Assembly: GCA_028279445.1 (NCBI GenBank)
Contig: JANQNT010000022.1
Location: 124,001-188,000, forward strand
Length of the DNA stretch: 64,000 bases
Direction: 5' to 3'
DNA from: Tepidamorphaceae bacterium
Lineage (GTDB): Bacteria > Pseudomonadota > Alphaproteobacteria > Rhizobiales > Tepidamorphaceae
The notes under the pieces are model-generated. The model made no database searches. It saw only the letters and a program-made list of their open reading frames with translations, and was not told the DNA's origin. The stretch's first letter is position 1. Every line of letters begins with the position of its first letter. The translations under genes and the position numbers were made by a program. Of this stretch, positions 1-9,719 are shown one piece after another.

Positions 1-522
1 GTTGACGAGCGCCTCCAGCCCGCCGCGCACCAGCACGTAGGGCTTCAGCCCGCCGGTCGCCTCGTCGACCACGAAGCGCAGCGGATGCTCCGAATCAACA
101 CCGACCACATCCTCCACATTGGTGCGGAAAGCGATTCGCTGATCATGTCCCGATCCTTCCACAGCCATCTCCACGGCAACGAAAGGTGCATCATCCACCG
201 CGATGCCGATCCGCTCCACCGGCGTGACCAGCACGAAGCGCTCCGGATCGCGCCTGAGCACACTGGCGAAGAGCTGCACCAGCGGCTTCCGGCCGATCGG
301 CGTGCCCATGTAGAACCAGGTGCCGTCGGCGGCGATTCGCATGTCGATTTCGCCGCAATAGTCCGGATTCCAAAGGTGAACCGGCGCTGGCCCGCGCTTC
401 TTGACCGCTTTCGCCTGGGCGATCAGCCCTTCCAGGCCAGCCGTCGGGCTGTCGTCGCCACCCTTACCGGCAGCATCCGGCCCGCCTGCGGCCGCACTTG
501 ATCTTGAACCGTCTTGCATCAT
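1..522 (-). CDS. DUF1285 family protein, 3' end outside window
   Basis: The minus-strand frame is open from an ATG at 522 to the window edge (174 codons), so the C-terminus is missing. After a Gly/Ala-rich leader of about 40 residues the protein reads HLWNPDYCGEIDMRIAADG and then a WFYMGTPIGRK-like stretch, the conserved start of the DUF1285 family (small soluble proteins of unknown function). A second ATG follows the first directly, so the start is either of two adjacent codons. It diverges from moxR, a neighbourhood common in alphaproteobacteria. The function is unknown; the pairing only suggests shared regulation with the MoxR system. Family assignment is from the visible motif, not a search. 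Confidence 0.85.
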   Translation of the reverse strand, partial: MMQDGSRSSAAAGGPDAAGKGGDDSPTAGLEGLIAQAKAVKKRGPAPVHLWNPDYCGEIDMRIAADGTWFYMGTPIGRKPLVQLFASVLRRDPERFVLVTPVERIGIAVDDAPFVAVEMAVEGSGHDQRIAFRTNVEDVVGVDSEHPLRFVVDEATGGLKPYVLVRGGLEALVN

Positions 523-632
523 CTCGACACGAACATCCGTACCATGTGGAATCATACATCGGCCATGATTTTCGCGCGAAAGTGCGTGTTGGATACTTTC
601 TGCGGCGAAGCGACGAGGCATATAGTCAGCCC

Positions 633-1636
<1,004 letters not shown>

Positions 1637-1640
<4 letters not shown>

Positions 1641-2575
1641 GTCTCGCCGACGCACTGTCGCGCAACAACCCGCGGGCGACGAACCGCGCGGCGCTTGAGC
1701 GTCTGAGCGACGCGGTCGGGCTGGCCGCACGCATCCCCGACCTGCTGCTGGAATCGCGCATCGTCGCCAACACCGTCGCCCACGGTCTGCATGGGCGCCG
1801 CCGGGCAGGCTCCGGCGAGACCTTCTGGCAGTTCCGCCATTTCAACATGGGCGAACCCGCCAAGCGCATCGACTGGCGCCGTTCGGCGCGCGACGACCAT
1901 CTCTATGTGCGCGAAAAGGAGTGGGAAGCCGCCCATACCATGTGGCTGGCGGTCGACCGGTCGCCGTCGATGTACTTCGCCTCCGATCTGGCCCAGCGCG
2001 CCAAGATCGACCGCGCCATGGTGCTCGCCCTGGCGCTCGGCGAACTGGCCGTGCGCGGTGCGGAACGCGTCGGCTATGTCGGGCTGTTCCCTCCCAGCGC
2101 CAACCGCAACGTCGCCGAGCGCGCAGCCGAAGGTTATGCGCGCGACGGAGACGCGCGCGAGATGCCGTCGCTGCCCGAACCGAGCGGCATGGGCCGCTTC
2201 TCCGAGTTGATCGTGTTCTCCGACCTGCTCGATCCGGTGGCCGGGATCGAGGAGATCGCCGCACGCATCGGCGCACGTGGCGTGCGCGGCCATCTGGTCA
2301 AGATCGTCGATCCCGCCGAAGAGACGTTTCCCTATGACGGGCGCATCGAGTTCGCCGATCCGGAAACCGCGATGAAGCTGGTGCTGGGCAAGGCGGAAGC
2401 CCTGCGCGAGGACTTCACCGCGCGCATGCGCTCGCGCCGCGACCGCCTTCGCGCCCTGTGCGACAGGCTCGAGTGGAGCCTGACGGTGCACCACACCGAC
2501 CGCCCGGCGGCGGAATGCCTTCTGGCGCTGCATCAGCGCCTCAGCGAATTCACCCCCACCGGAGCCTTCCCATGA
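1637..2575 (+). CDS. DUF58 domain-containing protein
   Basis: A 312-residue DUF58 protein, the standard partner of MoxR ATPases. The DUF58 signature (FRHFNMGEPAKRIDWRRSAR) is at about residues 65-85, followed by a vWA-like segment starting AVDRSPSMYF near 105, where the DxSxS-type metal site would be. The start is the GTG inside the GTGA overlap with moxR; the stop overlaps the next gene's ATG (ATGA). There are no obvious membrane spans, so it probably acts in the cytoplasm with MoxR. In related Bat-type operons these proteins are linked to stress tolerance; the exact role here is inferred only from context. Confidence 0.92.
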
Positions 2576-5409
2576 GCTGGCTGCCGGCGATCGGTTTCGC
2601 CCAGCCGCTGGTGCTGGCCGGGCTTCTCAGCCTGCCGGTGATCTGGTGGCTGCTGCGCTTCACGCCGCCGCGCCCGCGCCGTCAGGCGTTTCCTCCGACC
2701 CGCATACTCGCCGAGCTGGTCCGCCGCGACGAGACCCGCGCCAAGAGCCCGCTGTGGCTGACGCTGTTGCGCATGACGATCGCGGCGCTTGTCATCTTCG
2801 CCATGGCCGGCCCCGTCCTCAATCCGCAGACCGTGGAGATCGAGGGCGATGGCCCGGTGGTCATCGTCGTCGACAGCGGCTGGTCATCCGCGCCCCAGGC
2901 CGACGTCATGCGCGACACCGCGGAGACGGCCATCGCCACCGCACAGGCCGCCGGGCAGCCGATCGTGCTTGCCGCCACCGCTCCGGCGGAACCCGGCGCA
3001 CCCGTCGGTCCCTTCGACGCGGCCCAAGCCCGCGAACGCCTCGCAGCCATCATGGCGCAGCCCATCGCGCCGCGGCGCGACGCGCTGATCGCCCGCATCC
3101 GCACCGCGCTGGCCAGCGCAACGCCAGGCTCCATCCTGTGGCTCTCCGACGGGATCGACAACGGCGATGCCGCCGGCTTCGCCCTGGCGCTCGCCGGATT
3201 GGCCGGCGACGGCGAAGTCTCGGTCTTCGTGCCGCAAACCGCCACGCTGCCGCTGACGCTGGACACACCCGTCAACGGCGCCAGCGCGCTGGAGGTCAGC
3301 GTTCGTGCCGCCCAGGCCGCCGGCGGACGCATCGGCATCGTGCGCGCCCGCGACCTGAAGGGCGGCATCGTCGCAGAGGTGCCGTTCGCCTTCGCCGCCG
3401 GTGCCGACATCGCGGAAGCGCAGATCGACCTGCCGGTCGAATTGCGCAACGAGATCGCCCGGCTGGAGATTTCAGGCGCCCGGACGGCCGCCTCGGTACA
3501 CCTGCTCGATGACCGCTGGCGCCGCCGCACGGTCGGTCTGGTGTCCGGCGAGACCCGCGAGCGCGCCCAGCCGCTGCTGTCGCCGCTCTATTACATCACC
3601 CGCGCGTTGACGCCCTTCGCCGATCTGCGCGAGCCCAATCGCGAAACCCTCGCCGAGACCGTCACCGAACTGATCGACCAGCGCGTCTCGGTCATCGCGC
3701 TGGCCGATATTGGCGCACTCACCGGCGCCCAGGCAGCGCTTGAGGCCTGGGTGGAGTCCGGCGGCGTGCTGCTGCGTTTTGCGGGGCCGCGCCTGGCCGC
3801 ATCGGCCGATGAGCTGATCCCGGTCGAACTGCGCCGCGGCGAGCGCAGCCTCGGCGGCACGTTGTCCTGGACCGAACCGCAGCCGCTGGCCGGCTTCTTG
3901 TCCGATGGCCCCTTCGCCGGCCTTGCGCCGCCGGAAGACGTCACTGTGCGCCGGCAGGTTCTGGCGGAGCCCTCCGCCGACCTCAGCGAGAGCATCTGGG
4001 CGCAACTGGCCGACGGCACACCGCTGGTCACCGCCGAACAGCGCGGGCGCGGCTGGATCGTCCTGTTTCACGTCACCGCCGACACCGCCTGGTCGAACCT
4101 GCCCTTGTCCGGCGTCTTCGTCGACATGCTGCGGCGGGTCATCGCGCTTGGCGGCGGCGTTACCGCCAGCCCCGGCGAGGGCACGGCCGACAGCATCCCG
4201 GCAGCCGAAGCGGCCGGTCCCGTGCTGCGGCCGTTCCGGATGATCGACGGGCGCGGCGAGTTGGTGGCACCGAACGCCTACGCGGAGCCGCTGGCCACCG
4301 GGCTGATCGCACAAACCGTTCCCTCACGAGCCCATCCGCCGGGGCTGTACGGCTCAGACGACGGCTTCCGGTCCCTGAACCTGACGCCAGGCGAGGGATA
4401 CGCGCCCATCGGCAAGTTGCCGGACGGCGTCACGCGCGAGGGTTACGCAACAGCGAATCCGCTCGCGCTGACGCCACTGTTGCTGGCAGCCGCGCTCGTG
4501 CTGCTGATCGTCGACACCATCGCCATCCTGTTGCTGACCGGCCGGCGGCCGAGGCTGTTGCGTGAACGCGGCGCACTGGTGCTGGCGCTCGCCCTGCTGC
4601 CGGCGCTTGCCGCCGCGCCGCTCGCCGCCCAGGAGAACCCCGATCCCGCGAGCGATCCGGACGCCTTCGCGCTGCAGGCCAGCCTGGTCACCCGGCTTGC
4701 CTTCGTTCAGACCGGCAACAGTGCCATCGACAACGTCACCCGAGCGGGCCTGCGCAGCCTGTCCACGGTGCTGACCCAGCGCACCGCGCTTGAACCCGGC
4801 GCACCGATTGGCGTCAACATCGCCAGCGACGAGCTGGCCTTCTTCCCGATCATCTACTGGGCGATCGATCCGGACATGGCCGCACCGCAGCCGGAGGTCA
4901 TCGACCGGCTCAACAACTACCTGCGCAATGGCGGCACCATCCTGTTCGATACCCGCGACGGGGTTTCCGGGGCGGCCGAACTCGGCGGTGCCTCGGCCGG
5001 CCAGGCCTGGATGCGCCGGGTGCTCGACGGCCTCGACATACCGGCGCTGGAGCCGGTGCCCGCCAACCACGTGGTGACCAAGGCCTTCTACCTGCTGCAG
5101 GAGTTCCCCGGCCGGTTCGACCACGGACCGCTGTGGGTGGAGGAGACCGAACGCGACCCCGACGCACCGCCACGGCCCGCCGGCAACGCAGATGGCGTGT
5201 CCACCGTGCTGATCAGTTCCAACGATCTGGCCGGCGCCTGGGCGACGCAGGTCGACGGCAGGCCGTTGTTCCCGACCTCGTCGGGCAGCGAATGGCAGCG
5301 CGAGATCGCCTACCGGGTCGGCATCAACATCGTGATGTACGCGCTCACCGGGAACTACAAGGCCGACCAGGTGCACATCCCCGCCCTGCTCGAACGTCTG
5401 GGGCAGTAG
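2572..5409 (+). CDS. BatA N-terminal/DUF4159 fusion membrane protein
   Basis: A 945-residue protein. Residues 1-80 are the aerotolerance-regulator (BatA) N-terminal module with two hydrophobic segments (around 5-25 and 62-80). A vWA-like region (IVVDSGWSSAP) and a long periplasm-like region follow. A membrane span lies near 630-655. A second hydrophobic segment near 667-685 ends in LAAAPLAAQ, like a signal peptide. The remaining ~260 residues form a DUF4159 domain (FFPIIYWAIDP, GGTILFDTRDG, GPLWVEETERD). The ATG at 2572 overlaps the DUF58 stop. The internal signal-like segment suggests fusion of a BatA-type and a DUF4159-type protein; this composite is common in alphaproteobacteria. The function is not established. 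Confidence 0.88.
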   Translation: MSWLPAIGFAQPLVLAGLLSLPVIWWLLRFTPPRPRRQAFPPTRILAELVRRDETRAKSPLWLTLLRMTIAALVIFAMAGPVLNPQTVEIEGDGPVVIVVDSGWSSAPQADVMRDTAETAIATAQAAGQPIVLAATAPAEPGAPVGPFDAAQARERLAAIMAQPIAPRRDALIARIRTALASATPGSILWLSDGIDNGDAAGFALALAGLAGDGEVSVFVPQTATLPLTLDTPVNGASALEVSVRAAQAAGGRIGIVRARDLKGGIVAEVPFAFAAGADIAEAQIDLPVELRNEIARLEISGARTAASVHLLDDRWRRRTVGLVSGETRERAQPLLSPLYYITRALTPFADLREPNRETLAETVTELIDQRVSVIALADIGALTGAQAALEAWVESGGVLLRFAGPRLAASADELIPVELRRGERSLGGTLSWTEPQPLAGFLSDGPFAGLAPPEDVTVRRQVLAEPSADLSESIWAQLADGTPLVTAEQRGRGWIVLFHVTADTAWSNLPLSGVFVDMLRRVIALGGGVTASPGEGTADSIPAAEAAGPVLRPFRMIDGRGELVAPNAYAEPLATGLIAQTVPSRAHPPGLYGSDDGFRSLNLTPGEGYAPIGKLPDGVTREGYATANPLALTPLLLAAALVLLIVDTIAILLLTGRRPRLLRERGALVLALALLPALAAAPLAAQENPDPASDPDAFALQASLVTRLAFVQTGNSAIDNVTRAGLRSLSTVLTQRTALEPGAPIGVNIASDELAFFPIIYWAIDPDMAAPQPEVIDRLNNYLRNGGTILFDTRDGVSGAAELGGASAGQAWMRRVLDGLDIPALEPVPANHVVTKAFYLLQEFPGRFDHGPLWVEETERDPDAPPRPAGNADGVSTVLISSNDLAGAWATQVDGRPLFPTSSGSEWQREIAYRVGINIVMYALTGNYKADQVHIPALLERLGQ

Positions 5410-5412
5410 ACA

Positions 5413-7497
5413 ATGAATTTATCGATCAGCTTCGCGCCGCTGCTCGATCCCGTCTGGCTCATCGTGCTCGGCGGGTTGGCGGGGCTGGCCGCGCTGGCGG
5501 CCCTTCTCGCGCGCGGCCCCGGCAGCGTCCTGCGCGCCGGGCTGCTCGGCCTGTTCGTGCTGGCCCTGCTCAACCCCTCGCTCAGGCAGGAGGACCGCGA
5601 GCCGCTGCCCGGCGTCGTCGCCGTGGTGCTCGACCGCTCCACCAGCCAGGGCCTCGACGCACGCCCGCAGCAGAGCGAAGCCGCCCGCGCCGAACTGGCG
5701 GAACGCCTTGCCGGCCTGCGCGATGTGGAGGTGCGCTGGATCGAGGCCAGCGCCGGCTTCGACGCCGACGGCACGCGAGCTTTCGAGGCCTTGGCGCGCG
5801 GCCTCGCCGATGTGCCCACCGAGCGCATCGGCGGCGTGGTCATGATCACCGACGGACGCGTCCACGACGTGCCCGAGGACACCGCCGCGCTCGGCTTCGA
5901 TGCGCCGGTCCATGTGCTTCTCACCGGCCGTCCCGACGAGCGCGACCGCCGCGTCGTGCTGCACAACCCGCCGCGCTTCGCCATCGTCGGCGAGGAAAAG
6001 CGTGTCGACTTCCGCGTCGTCGACACCTTCGCCGACCCGGCTGCAAGCGTCGGCGGCGGGCGCGTCGAGGTGACCATCCGCCGCGACGGACAGGACATCG
6101 CCACCCGCCGGGTGACGCCGGGAGAAACCACCTCGATCAACATCGAGATCACCCATGGCGGCGCCAACATCATCGAGATCGAGGCCGAGGCCGCCGACCG
6201 GGAGATAACCGAGTCCAACAACCGCGCCGTCTTCGTCACCGAGGGCATCCGCGAGAACCTGCGCGTGCTGCTGGTCTCCGGCGAACCACATGCCGGCGAG
6301 CGCACCTGGCGCAACATCCTCAAGTCCGATGCGGCCGTCGATCTGGTGCACTTCACCATCCTGCGGCCGCCGGAGAAGCAGGACGGCACGCCGATCTCGC
6401 AGCTTTCGCTGACCGCCTTTCCCACCCGCGAGCTGTTTCAGGAGAAGATCGAGGAGTTCGACCTGATCATCTTCGACCGCTATCGCCGCCGCGGCGTGCT
6501 GCCGATCATCTACTTCGACAACATCGCCCGCTACGTGCGCGACGGCGGTGCGCTGCTGGTCGCGGCGGGACCCGACTATGCCGGACCGGGCAGCCTGTTC
6601 CGCACGCCGCTATCGCAGGTGCTGCCGGCCTCACCCACCGGCTCGCTGGTGGAGGAGGCCTTCCTGCCGCGCCTGTCGGACCCGGGCGACCGCCACCCGA
6701 TCACCGCCGAACTTGAAGGCGCGCGCGCCAACGAAGACCCCGATTGGAGCCGCTGGTTCCGCCAGGTCGATGCGACGGTCGATCGCGGCGATATCCTGAT
6801 GTCGGGACCAGCCGACAAGCCGCTGCTGGTGGTGTCGCGCGAGGACGAGGGCCGTGTCGCGCTGTTCCTGTCCGATCACGCATGGCTGTGGGCACGAGGC
6901 TTCGAAGGCGGCGGCCCGTATGTCGGACTGTTGCGGCGGCTGGCGCATTGGCTGATGCGCGAACCCGCGCTGGAGGAGGAAGCCCTGACCACCCGCACAC
7001 GCGGCCGCGCCGTCACCATCACCCGGCGCACCATGGGCGAAGCCCCCGAACGCGTGCGGGTCACCGGCCCCGATGGCACAGCGAGCGACGTTGCGCTGAG
7101 CGAGGTCCGGCCCGGCGTCTACGAAGGCCAGTTCGCGGCGCAGGACCTTGGCCTGTTTCGCATCAGCGACGGCGAACTGACCGCGCTGGCCAGCATCGGG
7201 CCGCTCGATCCGCGCGAGCTTGCCGAGGTGACGCGCACCTCGCTGCCGTTGAGCCCGATCGTCGAAGCGACCGGCGGCGCCATCACCGAAACGGGCCCCG
7301 CCGACGATGTCAGCGTGCCGCGCATCTTGCCGGTGCGCTCGGGCAACACCTTCGCCGGCAACGGCTGGATCGGCATCAAGCCGAGTTCGGCCTCGGTGCT
7401 GCGCGGCGTCGATGCGCTGGCCCTGCTCGGCGGCCTGCTCGGCCTGCTGGCGCTGCTCGGCGCGTTGGCCGCGACCTGGTATCGCGAAGGGCGCTAG
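5413..7497 (+). CDS. Large membrane protein of the MoxR operon, GATase1-like region
   Basis: A 694-residue protein beginning 3 bp after the previous stop, so the last gene of the moxR operon. Two N-terminal spans (about 13-35 and 40-58) and one C-terminal span (about 668-690) enclose a large extracytoplasmic-type region. It contains a vWA-like stretch (AVVLDRSTSQGLD) and, near residues 290-400, a class-I glutamine-amidotransferase-like fold (LRVLLVSGEPH, FDLIIFDRYRR, GGALLVAAGPDY) that lacks a recognisable catalytic Cys. I know no specific function. The stop codon overlaps the first bases of a hairpin repeat element that probably terminates the operon. Confidence 0.8.
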   Translation: MNLSISFAPLLDPVWLIVLGGLAGLAALAALLARGPGSVLRAGLLGLFVLALLNPSLRQEDREPLPGVVAVVLDRSTSQGLDARPQQSEAARAELAERLAGLRDVEVRWIEASAGFDADGTRAFEALARGLADVPTERIGGVVMITDGRVHDVPEDTAALGFDAPVHVLLTGRPDERDRRVVLHNPPRFAIVGEEKRVDFRVVDTFADPAASVGGGRVEVTIRRDGQDIATRRVTPGETTSINIEITHGGANIIEIEAEAADREITESNNRAVFVTEGIRENLRVLLVSGEPHAGERTWRNILKSDAAVDLVHFTILRPPEKQDGTPISQLSLTAFPTRELFQEKIEEFDLIIFDRYRRRGVLPIIYFDNIARYVRDGGALLVAAGPDYAGPGSLFRTPLSQVLPASPTGSLVEEAFLPRLSDPGDRHPITAELEGARANEDPDWSRWFRQVDATVDRGDILMSGPADKPLLVVSREDEGRVALFLSDHAWLWARGFEGGGPYVGLLRRLAHWLMREPALEEEALTTRTRGRAVTITRRTMGEAPERVRVTGPDGTASDVALSEVRPGVYEGQFAAQDLGLFRISDGELTALASIGPLDPRELAEVTRTSLPLSPIVEATGGAITETGPADDVSVPRILPVRSGNTFAGNGWIGIKPSSASVLRGVDALALLGGLLGLLALLGALAATWYREGR

Positions 7498-7607
7498 AGC
7501 ATCCTGTGTTTTGATCGACTCAATCAAAACACAGAAAGATGCTCGATTCCAAAGTGCTAGAGCAACCTGCGCCGTTCACGGCGCAGGTTGCTCTAGCGGG
7601 TTTTCTT
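7494..7607 (+). repeat. Composite double-hairpin repeat, copy A, with terminator
   Basis: Two adjacent hairpins. Stem I is nested: GAGCATC (7497-7503) pairs with 7538-7544, and CTGTGTTTTGAT (7504-7515) with 7523-7534, around a 7-nt loop containing GACTC. A linker with GATTC (7545-7549) leads to stem II, a perfect 19-bp stem (7556-7574 with 7579-7597) with loop TTCA, followed by GGGTTTTCTTT. On the plus strand stem II plus the T-run is a good rho-independent terminator for the moxR operon. A second, diverged copy lies at 23471-23578 with base changes that keep the pairing. Confidence 0.85.
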
Positions 7608-7620
7608 TGTGCCGCCCGCA

Positions 7621-7779
7621 CCAGCCCACTCCCCCGGCCCAACCACACTTTCTTGCTCGGGCGGTTCCGGCCCTCACCCCCTGCCCACTCCTGCTTTCTG
7701 GCTGCACCAGCCCGCTCCCCCGGCCCAACCACCCTATCGAGAGTACCCTTGGGGTGGTTGGGCCGGGGGAGCGGGCTGG
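7621..7779. repeat. Long palindrome repeat, full copy plus 5' half copy
   Basis: A perfect 28-bp stem (7707-7734 with 7752-7779; arm begins CCAGCCCGCTCCCCC) with a 17-nt loop. A degenerate left half-arm, one base different early on, lies at 7621-7647. A second full copy at 40425-40497 has a compensated change in the stem and a loop that matches the reverse complement of this one, so the two copies are inverted relative to each other. The element sits between convergent genes (moxR operon and GNAT). No T-run follows on either strand, so it is unlikely to be a simple terminator. Confidence 0.8.
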
Positions 7780-7836
7780 CTATGGCTAGGACAAGCAGAG
7801 GAGAGCGAGCCTGTGCAGTCAGAAGGCAAAAAACCC

Positions 7837-8382
7837 CTACCCGCCCGGTCGGATCAACCCCGCCGCCTTTTCCAGAGTACCCGGAACGAGTTCCCGCGCC
7901 AGCAGCCGATCCGGATCGACGGGGCCGGGCATGCGCATCTGTCCACGCGGCACCGGCACGAAACCGGACCGCGCGTAGTAAGGCGCATCGCCCACCAGCA
8001 CGACCAGTTCCTCGCCGCTGGCCCGCGCCGCGTCGATGCCGATCCGCATCAGCCCATGGCCGATGCCGCGGTGCTTGTAATCGGGATGCACCGCGAGCGG
8101 CCCCAGCAGCAACGCGCGCTGCGCGCCAATGACGACGCGCGAGAAACACACCGCGCCGACAAGCTGCTCGTCGAGCATACAGATACGGTTGTAGGCATAG
8201 ACCGGCGGGTTGTTGCGGCGCAGCCGATAGGCGGTTCGGGTGAAGCGCCCCGGTCCGAAGGTGCGCGCATTCAGCGCCTCGACCGCTTCGGCATGCGCCG
8301 GGGTCTCTGCAAGGATGACGGCCGTTTGCGCGGCAGCGCCCGCGGTCTCCCGCAAGGTCAGGGTTTCGCTTGAATCGGTCAT
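7837..8382 (-). CDS. GNAT family N-acetyltransferase
   Basis: A 181-residue predicted GNAT acetyltransferase. The acetyl-CoA binding motif A appears as LLLGPLAVHPDYKHRGIGHGLM (about residues 90-112; R/Q-x-x-G-x-G as KHRGIG), and ends with APYYARSGFVPVP, typical of the YhbS-like group. The substrate cannot be read from the sequence. It is single, not obviously in an operon, and converges with the moxR operon. The 261 bp upstream to the LysR gene hold nothing I recognise. Confidence 0.88.
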   Translation of the reverse strand: MTDSSETLTLRETAGAAAQTAVILAETPAHAEAVEALNARTFGPGRFTRTAYRLRRNNPPVYAYNRICMLDEQLVGAVCFSRVVIGAQRALLLGPLAVHPDYKHRGIGHGLMRIGIDAARASGEELVVLVGDAPYYARSGFVPVPRGQMRMPGPVDPDRLLARELVPGTLEKAAGLIRPGG

Positions 8383-8643
8383 GTCGGTGGTCTTGATCGC
8401 AACGAGGTGGTCGAGACCCGCCTCCAGCGCGCTGCCCGCGCGCGGTCACGATGACGCGAACGGCGCTAGCGCGGGATGCAGCAACGCGAGGCGGAACGGA
8501 ACGCGGCCGCAAGGCGCGCCGCGCCAGCCGCTCGTCGTCGCAGCCGGTGCGCCCGCCAGGCGGCGGCCCCGTCGGTAATGGTCATCGTCGCGATCATGCA
8601 GCGCTGCCTATCAGAGGCCAAAGCGGCTGTCGACTCCGCATGC

Positions 8644-9576
8644 TCAAGCGCTAGCCTCTACAAGATCGCGCAGGCAGATGTCCCATGGCTGTTGCTTCAG
8701 CCGCTCGACAAGGAAATCGATGAAGGTCCTGACCTTGGTCGAGAGGTGCCGGCCCGGCGGATAAACCGCATAGGCCGTGACCTCCGGAAAGGTGTGATCG
8801 GCCAACAGTACCTTGAGCCGCCCGGACTGGATCGCCTCGCCGGAGATGAACGTGGGACCGACGCTGACGCCAAGACCTTCCTCGGTCATGCGGGCAAGTA
8901 TCTCGCCGTTGTTGGCCCGTGCCCGCAGGACCGGAAGCGGCGTCACCGTCGCACCGGCCGGGGTGACGCATGCGAAGGCCTTGCGCTCCGGCACGCCGGT
9001 GTAGAAGAGCCCCGGCAGGGTATTGAGGTCCTCAGCGCTGCGCGGTTCGCCGTGCCGGGCTAAAAAACCGGGACTTGCCACCAACGCGCTGCACAGCGTG
9101 GCGAGCTTGCGCGCGATCAGGCTTGAATCCTCAAGCCGGCCGATGCGGATCGCCACGTCGAAGCCTTCCTCCACCAGATCGACATGTCGGTCATTGAGAT
9201 CGAGATCGACGCGCAGCGCCGTGTGCTGCTCCAGGAATTCGTTGACCAGCGGCGCCAGATGCATGGTTCCGAAGGTCATCGGTGCGGCGATGCGCAAGGT
9301 GCCGGCCAGCGTGCGGGCATCGCTGCCGGCGGTCTGGTCAGCCTCCTGAAGGTCCTCCAGCACCCGCGACACCCGCTCGAAATAGGCCCGCCCGGTCTCG
9401 GTCAGCGCGAATTGCCGCGTCGTGCGGTTGATCAGCCGTCCGCCCAGTCGGTCCTCCAGATCGCGCAGGCGCCGGCTGACGACGGACTTGGCGATGCCCA
9501 TGCGCCGGGCAGCCGCGCCGATGCCACCGGTTTCCACGATGCGCACGAAGACCTCGACCTCCGCGAAGCGATCCAT
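8644..9576 (-). CDS. LysR family transcriptional regulator
   Basis: A 310-residue LysR-type regulator. The N-terminal winged HTH reads GGIGAAARRMGIAKSVVSRRLRDLE (about residues 14-38), followed by the effector domain (TLRIAAPMTFG onward). The frame is open further upstream to 9750, but MDRFAEVEVFVRIVE at 9576 is the standard family start. It is divergent from the azoreductase gene with a 143-bp gap, the classic arrangement for a regulator of its neighbour. An inverted repeat TTTGTT-N11-AACAAA lies 12 bp upstream of its start. The inducer is unknown; electrophiles or quinones would fit an azoreductase partner (inference). Confidence 0.93.
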   Translation of the reverse strand: MDRFAEVEVFVRIVETGGIGAAARRMGIAKSVVSRRLRDLEDRLGGRLINRTTRQFALTETGRAYFERVSRVLEDLQEADQTAGSDARTLAGTLRIAAPMTFGTMHLAPLVNEFLEQHTALRVDLDLNDRHVDLVEEGFDVAIRIGRLEDSSLIARKLATLCSALVASPGFLARHGEPRSAEDLNTLPGLFYTGVPERKAFACVTPAGATVTPLPVLRARANNGEILARMTEEGLGVSVGPTFISGEAIQSGRLKVLLADHTFPEVTAYAVYPPGRHLSTKVRTFIDFLVERLKQQPWDICLRDLVEASA

Positions 9577-9587
9577 CGCAACGCCCC

Positions 9588-9610
9588 TTTGTTGCCTGAG
9601 GTGGAACAAA
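9588..9610. promoter_or_regulatory. Candidate LysR operator (T-N11-A)
   Basis: TTTGTT at 9588-9593 and AACAAA at 9605-9610 form a perfect 6-bp inverted repeat with 11 bases between, matching the T-N11-A architecture of LysR recognition sites. It lies in the lysR/azoR divergent intergenic region, close to the lysR start, where an autoregulatory site is expected. Confidence 0.5.
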
Positions 9611-9719
9611 CTGTTGCGAGATTGCCTGTCCCGGCGCGGAAATGGAACACCTATCTCACGGCTGAACGCGGCGCCGACCGCGATATCGCCAACCCAACTG
9701 TCCGATACCGGAGACCCAG

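Noticed and set aside
2682-3530. Long antisense frames in the GC-rich genes, for example on the minus strand here and at 5355-6425 and 45739-46632
   Set aside because: High GC gives long open frames in the other readings; their translations are Ala/Arg/Ser-rich with no family motifs, while the sense frames have clear domains.
8240-8578. A 112-codon plus frame in the GNAT/LysR gap
   Set aside because: It overlaps the start of the GNAT gene antisense and has low-complexity Arg/Ala content.
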